NCBI GenBank assembly: GCA_037179335.1
Contig: JAKZHN010000012.1
Span: 620,001-684,000 of the forward strand
Reading direction: 5' to 3'
Length of the DNA stretch: 64,000 nucleotides
From: Cyclaneusma minus
Taxonomy: Eukaryota > Ascomycota > Leotiomycetes > Marthamycetales > Marthamycetaceae
Under the pieces are notes generated by a model. The model was not told where the DNA came from and did not search any database. It was given only the letters and a program-made list of their open reading frames with translations. The position numbers were made by a program, and so were the translations under genes. Shown in pieces: positions 55,043-64,000 of the stretch (its first letter is position 1; each line of letters opens with the position of its first letter).

Positions 55043-56998
55043 ATGTCTGATCGTCAAGAATCAGCGGCTCCGGCCTCAGGAGAGGCTCATCCTCGACCCG
55101 GCGATGCACCTCGCAATGGAATATCGTATGCGACGCCCTCGACGCTCTTGCGCCTCACTCGCCCGAAGCCCAAGGTCCCTGGGAAGCCGTTGACGCAGCT
55201 TGACAAGGACCAGAGGTACGGCTTGGTAAGTGGGACATCCGAGACAGGCGTGCATAGGCCCGGTGGGCGCATGCGATGATTGAGCAGTGCAGCAAGGCTA
55301 ACATGTCATGGCAGAAATGTATTCGAGATTTCTTGAAGATTCGCACGAGCTATGATGTGCTGCCGCTCTCGTACCGCCTCATCATCCTGAATACTGAGCT
55401 GCTGGTGAAGAAGAGCTTGAATATCCTGCTGCAGAACGGTACGTCACACGTTCCCTTTGCCTTGCCCGACTGCAGCGCAAGAACCCCATGAGATCCAGAA
55501 ATAGGCTTCCCAAAAGCCAGAAGGGACACAGGGGGTGCAAGTGAGTGTCGGACGGACCATCTCACTGAGCAGCAACATGGTGCGAGGTGGTGTTGCTGGG
55601 CTGTTTTGGTTGCTCCTGATTGCTGAGCTGGTCTGGCTCAGTAGGCTGGTCTTGCTCAGCGAGATGGTCGGTCAGTTTGAACGGGTGCAGTAATCAATGC
55701 CCATCTCCCCGAGCAACGTGATGTTGCTGGGGTGGACCGGTATGGGTCAGCATGGTCCATCAGTTCCTGCATCTGCTGTGGGTAGAGGGACGAACCATCT
55801 CCTTGGGCAAGTGTTCTCGGGCTGTTTCGGTGCTGAGCTGGCTTGGTTGCTGAGCTGACTCGGCTCAGTGATCTGGTCTTGCTCAGTGAGCTGGTGTTAC
55901 TCAGTGAGATGGCTGGGTTGCTGAGCTGCTCTGCCTCGGTGGGCTGGTCTTGCTCGGTGAGATGGTCAGTCAGTCACTACACCCACTGTGAGGGATGGGC
56001 AACTCCCTTGTCCGTCTCGGATGAATTGTGGGATCCGGAGTTCGAGTACTGCTGCTCAGTCAGGCTGCAGGGATCGACCTCACCGTCGCTGCATACACGT
56101 ACATGTAGTTGATATGGGACTCTTGACTGACCTGATATAGGCATTGTATCTGCTCCGCTGTGGGATTCCAAGACGTCCACCTTCGCCGGTCTCCTGACCA
56201 CGTCCGACTACATCAATGTCATCCAGTATTATTGGGCCAATCCGGATGCTCTCAACCAAATCGAACAGTTCCGGTTGAGCAGTCTCAGAGGCAAGAGGCT
56301 GTTGTAATCCTCCATGTTATGAGCCCTGCTAACAGCACGTAGAAGTTGAGAAGGCTATTGGCGTTGACCCGATCGAGACAGTGTCGGTTCATCCCATGAA
56401 GCCCCTGTATGAGGCCTGCCGTCGTATGCTTGAATCTCGTGCTCGCCGTATTCCGCTGGTCGATGTCGACGATGAGACGCATCGGGAGATGGTTGTCAGC
56501 GTGGTGACGCAGTACCGCATCCTAAAGTTCATATCAGTCAACGTTGGCGAAACGGAGTACATGCGCAAGAGTGTCTCGGACATTGGCCTAGGAACTTACG
56601 GCAAGCTGCAGACGGCCACGATGGAGACACCGGTTATCGACGTCATCCACATGATGGTGAAGTCGAACATTTCGAGTGTTCCCATTGTCGACGACAGGAA
56701 TCACGTGCTGAATGTGTTCGAGGCCGTCGATGTGATCTCGGTGATCAAGGGCGGCATCTACGACGACCTCACTGTCGATGTGGGCACTGCGTTGACGAAG
56801 AGATCCGAGGACTTCCACGGTATCTACACCTGCAGCCCCGAGGACAGGCTCGATTCGATCTTCGACACGATCCGCAAGTCGAGGGTGCACAGACTGGTTG
56901 TGATTGACGACAAGAACTGCCTGAAAGGGGTCATCTCGCTGTCGGATATCCTGGAGTATGTGCTGCTCGAAGGCGAGGAGGACGACGTGGATTGTTGA
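55043..56998 (+). CDS. SNF4: AMP-activated kinase gamma subunit (Snf4)
   Basis: Nucleotide-sensing subunit of the SNF1/AMPK complex controlling the response to glucose limitation. Four exons (55043-55225, 55315-55438, 56141-56290, 56343-56998) encode 370 residues. CBS repeats are visible: FLKIRTSYDVLPLSYRLIIL and GIVSAPLWDSKTSTFAGLLT (CBS1), ACRRMLESRARRIPLVDVDD (CBS2), ETPVIDVIHMMVKSNISSVP with IVDDRNHVLNVFEAVDV (CBS3), and DSIFDTIRKSRVHRLVVIDD with LKGVISLSDILEYVL (CBS4). Intron 2 is 702 nt and full of local repeats. Intron 3 starts with GC (GCAAGA) and ends CGTAG after a TGCTAAC branch site, a GC-AG intron, since no GT donor keeps the frame. Confidence 0.96.
55540..55980 (+). repeat. Local repeats within SNF4 intron 2
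   Basis: GCTGAGCTGG, GGTCTTGCTCAGYGAG and CAGTGAGATGG phrases recur many times, in two blocks (about 55545-55680 and 55790-55975) that look like copies of each other. Confidence 0.65.
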
Positions 56999-57687
56999 AA
57001 GCGGCCGTGGGCGTTCAAAGCGGCCCTGAGTGTTGCGGGCTGGCGGTCCTGCCTTTTGGATGCAGCCCTGAATTTTGGGCCTTGCGGGCACAAATTGGCT
57101 GCGTGGTACGGTACGGTGACGAGGATAGCGCTCGCAGACAGCGCTCAGGAATTATGGTCCGACTCACAGCATGGCGTTCAGCGGATTGGCGTCCGGCGGG
57201 CTATGGAGGGGACTTTGATTCCAAAATGGCGCACGCTTTGCCATTTTTTTAGATTATTCGAGAGTCGAATGCATCAAATTCTACCCGTCCCCTCTTCTGA
57301 ATTTTACCGTTGACAATTCATGCAGAGCCCGAGTTGTTGTGTTGTTGTTTTTCAAAGGGTTCTTCACGTTGCTATTATCTATGTTTACGGTGCTCCTCGA
57401 AAGTGACCGTACAAGATCTTAGTGACGGCGATTTTCTGCTGCGGACCTCGTCCGGAGCCCTTTTACCCGCGACTACAAATTCGGTTTTCCAGCGCGTCCT
57501 CTCCTTCCCTCCTCCACAACACTCCTTTTTCCCGCTTTCCCACAATCCTTCTCCCCCTTCACACCCCAACCACCGCAGCAACCCATCTTGACAACAGCGA
57601 CGAGTGCCCTGACAACTTGAGAGCCAGTGGCGACTGCAGCATCAATCCCTTGACAACGGCGTGAGAGCAGCTTGCCCTCTGCCTGTC
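56999..57687. other. Intergenic between SNF4 and the RhoGAP gene
   Basis: 3' flank of SNF4 (GCGGCC phrases repeated near 57000-57025) and pyrimidine-rich leader of the next gene. No gene seen. Confidence 0.5.
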
Positions 57688-60600
57688 ATGGCAGGATCCT
57701 CTGGCAAGCCGCAGGCCTCTGGCCCTCCGGTCGCTGAGGACACACTCTCTCCCCTTCGTACTGACAGGTACATCTCCCCTCTCCACCATCCACGCAACCA
57801 TTCTTCGTGACTATTGCTCGTCACTTAGCCTCAACATCTTGCAAAGGAGACATCACCATCCAGCAGTTCTAATGCAGAGATACAGGAGAATCATCAGCCG
57901 CGAGGGCGGTAGCAACGGAGCTCCACGCTCCTTCGCACACCGCTCCTCATCACAACAACTACCGCAGCTCAACATTGAGCCAGGCTTCCATACATTTGAT
58001 CCTATGGACGGCAGGTTTGACGAGACTGACCGAGCCATTGCTGAACGGCTCATTGCCACCGGTAAGTGGCGCTTTGTAGATGACACGAAGTTCTTTGGGC
58101 TGAAACTGTCAGATGGACCTGAAGAGCCGCCTGCGGCACCTCAGTATCCAGTCCCTGACCACGTCCTAGCTGCCCAGACATTGGAGGCCGACGACCCGAG
58201 CCAGGAGGCAGCTGAACATTTTCGCCGCAAGGAGCATACATCAAGCAATACATGGTCGACCTCTAGCAGCGCGAGTGGTCCAATGGAGCTCGACATTGTT
58301 GAGGACCGAACCATGTACATCATGGAATACAACCGTCTGGCCGACAAGGTATGCTTCGATGGACATCACGCTGCTACTGATAACTCTTACTGATCTGCTT
58401 TCTCACAGTACGTCATTAGTCACATAGTCCCCGAAAACTATGAAGAGGCTATCGTGAGTTGTCTCCTCTATTCTTCTTGAGCACCCTTCCAGCTAACGTT
58501 GCTTGGCAGTATGATTCTGTTGTGGTTACCGGCGAACGAAGCTGGTTGTTCAAGCACATAGTCCGCAGAACGTCGTCTGTGAAAGTAAAGTCTGAAAAGG
58601 TCCTTCGCCGCATAAGAAGTCAAAGTGGCACCATCAGCCGTCCCCAGGACGACACCCTCAAAGGCTTCGGGCTTCAGGAGTTGGTCAGGGTTTCTGGTGT
58701 GAGCCGGTTTTATCTCCCTGATGAGTATGCCCCTGGAGGACTTTTGCTTCCCACATGCATCCGGGCTTGCGCCTATTATCTCCTTCAGAATGGTAAGCCC
58801 CCCATGAAGTTGCGGTCACAAGGTCGCTTGCTTATATTCCCTCTGTAGCGACTACAGGCAGTCTCTTTAGGACCCCTGGTTCATCCCAAGTCGTCGAGGA
58901 ACTGTATGCTCACTTCGCTACTTTCGAGGAGCCCGCGGATTCCATTGACGTGACCGTTCGAAGCTCGCGTCTCCCCGCCCACATCAGCTACGGTGTTCAC
59001 GATGTTGCCAGTACACTGAAGAGGTTCCTCAGAGGGCTCCCTGGTGGGATCCTCGGATCCTTCCAGCTGCTGGACATAATGTTCAGTATACACAACGAGG
59101 TACTTGCCGAACAGGAGATCGAGCGTACAAAGCAGAGTAAGCTTCGTGCCAAGTTGATTGCCTTGGCGATATGCACCTCACCGTCCCAATACCGACGGGA
59201 TCTGATCTGCGCCATGTTCGGCCTCCTCTGTGTGGTCGGACGCTTTGCTGAACGAGCACCCCGTGAAGATGCACGCGGAAGGCCAGTCAAGACCGACGAA
59301 CTGATGGGCTACGAGGCCCTCGGGGTATGCTTTGGACCTATTCTAGTCGGTGACGCGGTCCTAGACGGACACAAGATCAAAATTCTCCTCGAAGGGCGGA
59401 TCGCCACATATCCCGCCGTCGTCAAAAGAAGCCCTAGCAAGAAGAACGACAAGAATGATGAGCTTCTTGATCCTAACATGGCCTTCAAGCTCATGGCATG
59501 CTGCAAGATTGCTCAGATGATCATCACGAACTGGAGAGATGTTGTTAAACATTTCAAGCACCTACACAATCTGCGATCAACCAAATCTGTTACTCGTCTC
59601 GCGCCTGATAATAAAGCACTACGACGTTCAACTTCGGACTTTGAACTGAGCCGCCCTCCTACTCGGGGTCCTGGAGCGCGTCCATCCTTTGAGGCTGCGC
59701 GTTCTGGCTCACCGGCTCCATCTTCCAGTAAGTGACCATTTCTTTTATGTTCCGTGTTGACACGAAAAGTGTTCCCTGCAGTATGGATGACAGCACTGAC
59801 GATGACACTACAGGCCGCACTCGACCTCGAAGCCAAACTGGACCAAGTGCTCTTGGACACGGCGCAGATGAACTCAGCGTTCGGAAACAACGATCCTCTG
59901 CGACTCCTCTATACGATGAACACGCTCGCAAATTATCGAGTGCGCGATCTTGTGATGTCTTGCGTGCTACGATCGAAGAAGTCATGGATGACGATCAGCG
60001 TCGGTCTGGCTCATCGCGCCTTCCTTCGCAGACATATGGAATGCACGCCGCCCTCATGGACAGTGAGGGACCAATTATGTCCCGAGGGCGCCCGCTTTCT
60101 CCCAGTACCTACGGCGACTATTTCAACTCGCACGGTCCCACGTCTGCTTCGTCTTCCGAATCACCTCGTGGACACTCTCTTGATCCCACGACCCCAGACC
60201 GCATTACACGCCCACGACAACCTTCTTCTCCGTTTCCCAATTTGCTTGAAGGACGGCCGGAACTACCTCGTGGCAATATGGCTCGAGGCTACGACGGCTA
60301 CGAACGACTTCCTAGCCCCACCAGGGCGGGAGGTCGTGGACGATCGTCTGACCGTGGCGATCGCAAGGGCAAGGGTGTTGATCGCGGCTATGCTGGTGAA
60401 GCCCTCTCTCTGACCCATACATCCGCACATCTTGTGCAGAAATTCTGGGATGCTGACTGTCCAGAAGACGATGAAGAGGCGCCGCCCCTTCCCAAGCGCC
60501 CCTCCACAGCCGTCGATCGTGGTACCTTTGGTGGAGAACCCGCTGTCTCATCAGCCACTGATCGACCAGCCTTCAATAGGCAGTTGCTAGAGGCAGAGAA

Positions 60601-63074
60601 GTCCCAACAATGGCCTCCTAAGCGAATGGACTCTCTACAAAACCTTCGTGGCGATTCTCATGGTGGTAGTTCACGCTCTGCCGGTGCGCAACTCCCCTTC
60701 ACAGCCACCTCTGCCAATTTGCTTCAAGGTTTCTGGGCTAACGACCCGGAACATCCAGGTTCACCTAATGTCCACAGATCCCCACTGAATCAGGTCCACC
60801 AGGCTCCAATGCGGGCTCCTCCTATTCCCTTTGCACCCCTAAGCCATGGTATCATGCGAGATCATGGTACGGATCTCCCCATCCCTCCCCACTGCTGCCT
60901 TGTGGAAATCGTTTGGACAAAGGCTGATCGTGCAGAAGTACAAACCCCACTCACCGAACGTCCTGGAAATCTGCATAAGGACATGAATACTGGCCGAGGT
61001 GATTACGGTGAGCAATCCTAATTCTCTGCTTGACGACTCTGCAGTACTCTTTCATGACACTTGTGCTAACAACAAAGAAGTACCTAGCCACGCCGTCGCT
61101 CCGGTTTTGCAGAGGGATCATCAGTATCCCTATCCTTCAGTGCAACAGTCGATGGACGAACTTGGTGTTGACATCATGTCAGATCAACGTCCTATGCCCC
61201 AGCAGTCCGCTTTTACCCCCACTGCACATGTTGCTGCATCCACACATTCGAAGTTCTCACTGAGAGGCATGACGGCCAATGTCAAGGACAAACTGCGAAG
61301 TCTTCAGCGCTCAAGTGGCAGTAGCAGCGATGCACCTCGTAAGATGTCCGACAGCCTCGCCATTGCTGAGGACGCTGAGGGTAAAAGTACCTTGAAGATG
61401 TCTCGAGCGCGAGGTGATACGAGCGCGACTGTTGGCCGGTCTAATAGTGTCAAAAACCTCGCTGCTAGATATACAGCAGAGACTGTTGTCACCAGAGGTC
61501 CGGCTGAGACAGGCAACCCCTCTACTCCGGGTGCACGTCCAAGATACACTGCAGACAGGGTGGTTGCAGGAGGTCCGGCCGAGACTGGTAACCCCCCTAC
61601 TCCGGGTGCCCGTGCAAGATATATGGCAGACACTGTTGTTGCCAGAGGTCCGGCCGAGACTGGCAATCCCCCTACTCCAGGTGTCCGTCCTCGTAATCCA
61701 GGTACTCCGGGATCCGGACGTCCTGGCACTCCTGCTCCGCGTCCACGTGACCGACCAGCCGGCCCTGTGCCGTACAACAACTATCCGGAGATGATTTCTC
61801 CATTACGGCGCCATCCTCCTGACCGTGGTTATAATGACTATACATACACTCCTCCGGTCCCTGCTCTTCGTCCCCAGGTTTCCACCCCGGTCAACGGTTC
61901 ACCAGACGCATCCTCTTCTTCCCGGGGAAGAGGTGATCATCTTGAACGTATGAGACGTGTCGAAGGACGCTCTACCGAAGGAGAATACGAGGCCAAAGTC
62001 GCTCGTTCTGTGGTCGCGAAACCCAGCCCCTCGTCGGCTGATCGTAACAAAAAGTTGCCGCCCGTTCCTCCTCCTGAGTCGCCCAAGAAGTCATCCTCGT
62101 CTGAGAAGAAACGCTCCCCTTCTCCTAAACGCTCTCCTACTCCCAAACGCGATGTTGGCAACGATATGACCATCATGCGTGTTGGGATCCCCCCACACCC
62201 TTCCAATCCTCAGGACTACGGCGCTCATAATTACCCGAGGTCAGTACTTGATATCGTTCAACCTCTGCGTTTCCAAGCATGGTCAGTTGACGGAACTTTC
62301 AGCGGACAGACATCTAGCTATGGCACCCCACGCACCGGCGAAGGTTCCTCCAGCACCGGCCAAGGATACACACGGACTGGCCAAGCACCCACGACTCCTT
62401 CGGGAAAGACTCAAATGCCCAGTGACAAAGATCGTCAGATGGCGATAGGTGTCAGCACGTTCAAGGAGCTGTTCCCTGAGGCACCGGATACTCTGAAACG
62501 ACAGAGAAACCGGAAAGAGGCGAATGTTATGTACGCTTGGGTGAACAAGCTCAGCCAAGAGGTATATGAACAGAAGGCAGAAATCCTTGGACTGCGTAGA
62601 CAGCTTTCGCTGGTACTGGTTCTGCAGCCTTGGCCCCAGACTGACGCTGCCACCCAGACCGAAGCTGAGGCTCAGCACGAGACAGCTGCCGCTCTTACCG
62701 TTCTCCTACAGCCTCATGCCCAGGTCCATGTCGCCACTCAAACTGAGCACCAGCAGGATGTCGCTGCTGGACAAGAGCGCACCGAATGTGAGAGCCGTGA
62801 GGGTTCAATTATTGTGGCTCTGAGTGGATACGAAGCTGAAGAAGAGACTGAAGAGGGTGAACATGAGCAGCAGGAGTTCGCCGGCCGTGTCCAGCGCCGA
62901 CTCACCGATGGTGTCGCTGGTGTTCCTCACAATTACGATGGACCCAGTGTTGACACTCAGGACAAAGAGTCCGTTGAGGAGCGTGATGTTGATGACTACA
63001 GTGAGAGTGAGTATTCTGATTCGACGATCCTTCGAAGCACTCGCTACGACGGCTCTTCTGGCTCCGGTAACTGA
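57688..63074 (+). CDS. Large RhoGAP-domain protein
   Basis: Predicted activator of Rho-type GTPase hydrolysis, cytoplasmic. Seven exons (57688-57767, 57829-58348, 58409-58453, 58510-58792, 58849-59727, 59814-61007, 61078-63074) encode 1,665 residues. The RhoGAP domain spans about residues 265-505: GFGLQELVRVSGVSRFYLP, then GSLFRTPGSSQVVEELYAHF with the arginine-finger position at R317, VASTLKRFLRGLPGGIL, YEALGVCFGPILVGD, and NWRDVVKHFKHLH. The remaining 1,100 residues are mostly disordered, rich in Ser, Pro and Arg, with three 25-residue repeats and an acidic coiled-coil-like end. Exon 7 uses the AG after TGCTAAC at 61077; an earlier AG at 61044 would add 11 residues. The other frame at 59754-60413 was rejected as a shadow. 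Confidence 0.88.
61476..61695 (+). repeat. Three 75-bp coding repeats in the RhoGAP gene
   Basis: Units start at 61476, 61551 and 61626, each encoding about 25 residues around GPAETGNPPTPGAR. Period 75 bp keeps the reading frame. Confidence 0.9.
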
Positions 63075-63479
63075 TCGATATGGGGTATGATTATGACTAT
63101 GACTATGACTATGAGGCTGGGGTGTGGTGTTTGTTTTGGGACGCGTTATGTTCATGATTATGAAGCTGGGGAGGCTTGTGTCATCATTGTTCCTTGCTTT
63201 ATCAACAACTTGTCGGTGTTTTTGGGGCGGACTGTGTTTGGGCCAAGAGGGGTAATGATGAGGGGATACCGTTTGCTGTCATCGGATACCATGTTGTTAC
63301 TAGTTTGCTTCCACAACTTGCTGTATTGATAGGGGCAGGAATTGCCGCATTGTTAAGGATCGAAACATGCCACATTTGTTAGGGATCAGATGATCAGGAC
63401 GGACTTTGCTTCAGCGTTAGCGACAGACAAAAATACAAAAAAATCATTTCTAAAAGTCAAGTCTCATTTCGCCGTGACT
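63075..63479. other. 3' region of the RhoGAP gene
   Basis: Begins with (ATGACT)n near 63088-63113. No gene. Confidence 0.5.
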
Positions 63480-64000
63480 GTCATGATTTGGAGTGCTCCA
63501 ATTACTTCGGGATTTCATGATTACTTCGAAATATCCCAATTACTCGGAGTTTTCGTAATTACTTTGGTATTTCCCAGTTACTTGGAGAATTCACGATTAC
63601 TTCAAAATCCCCGGGGCCCGGGATACTTGGGCAATTCGTAATTACTTGGAATATTCCTAATTACTCGGAGTATTCCCAATTACTTGGAGTATTTCTAATG
63701 ACTCGGAGTATTCCTCAACACTTCGATGCTTGTCCATTACTCAAAGATTTTCCAGTCACTTGGGGACTTCCCAATCACTTGGAGGTCTCCGAATTACCGG
63801 GAGAACTCCTAGTTACCCGAGCATTTCCCAATTACTTGGATATCTCCGAATTACTTGGGCAGTTCCGAATTACTTCGGGATTTCCCAGCTACTTGGGGAT
63901 TTGCGAGTTATTTGGGAATTTCAGAATCACTTGGTGGTTTGCGAATTATTTGGAAGCATCACAGTTACTTGGAAACATCACGGTTACTTGGAGAATTACA
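63480..64000 (+). repeat. Long degenerate array, 19-bp period (5)
   Basis: About 27 consecutive units, each 19 bp with occasional indels, approximating ACTTGGNNATTTCCNAATT; examples are ACTTCGGGATTTCCCAGCT, ACTTGGGGATTTGCGAGTT and ACTTGGAAACATCACGGTT. It continues past the window edge. Confidence 0.85.

Noticed and set aside
59754..60413. 219-codon frame reading ALDLEAKLDQVLLDTAQ
   Set aside because: Looked helical, but the competing frame continues for about 400 codons and joins exons 5 and 7 in phase.
63480..64000. CRISPR-like array
   Set aside because: Units are contiguous 19-mers with drift and no spacers; the genome is eukaryotic.
1..64000. tRNA or rRNA genes
   Set aside because: Scanned by eye for GGTTCGAATCC-type B boxes with matching arms and for rRNA signatures; none was convincing. 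A covariance-model scan would settle it.

Overview
The window is nuclear DNA from a filamentous ascomycete (Pezizomycotina). The reasons are short GT-AG introns with CTAAC/CTGAC-like branch sites, fungal housekeeping genes (VAC8, SNF4, SMD3, IMP1, GEP4, IRC6-type adaptin chaperone, eIF2B-delta), a HET-domain protein, and AT-rich blocks that look destroyed by repeat-induced point mutation (RIP). Species cannot be fixed from the sequence. Gene models below were spliced by hand; most exon sums were checked to be multiples of three.

Layout. 1-5.4 kb: a possible partial frame at the left edge, mitochondrial EF-Tu and a cytochrome P450 (both minus). 5.4-11.6 kb: a large HET-domain gene, a four-copy 80-bp tandem repeat just behind it, and a complete non-coding LTR element (TRIM-like) with target-site duplication. 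11.6-20.1 kb: GEP4 and SMD3 (divergent), an IRC6/p34 gene with a 709-nt intron, and two unrecognised genes. 20.8-36.1 kb is an accessory compartment: four diverged copies (A-D) of an acidic nuclear-looking protein family. A and C are broken and carry cullin-like and RBR-like fragments; B and D are intact. Between them lie a 726-bp hAT-type MITE with an exact 8-bp duplication, a roughly 4.0-kb AT-rich element with about 100-bp inverted repeats, an LTR-like remnant and degenerate arrays with 19-bp period. 36.8-39.8 kb: an SDR-like protein and mitochondrial IF3. 40.25-42.2 kb: a complex repeat cluster of about 440-bp units. 42.8-47.7 kb: eIF2B-delta and a duplicated gene pair resembling DUF7587 proteins. 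48.4-57 kb: IMP1, VAC8 (seven exons), a decayed Cys-rich region, and SNF4 with a 702-nt repeat-filled intron and a GC-AG intron. 57.7-63.1 kb: a 1,665-residue RhoGAP-like protein. The window ends inside a long 19-bp-period array.

The housekeeping genes do not form a pathway cluster, though four encode mitochondrial proteins (EF-Tu, GEP4, IF3, IMP1). The most unusual content is the 20.8-36.1 kb array, where local duplication, element insertion, gene-fragment capture and RIP-like decay meet, together with the small non-autonomous elements and the recurring 19-bp-period arrays.
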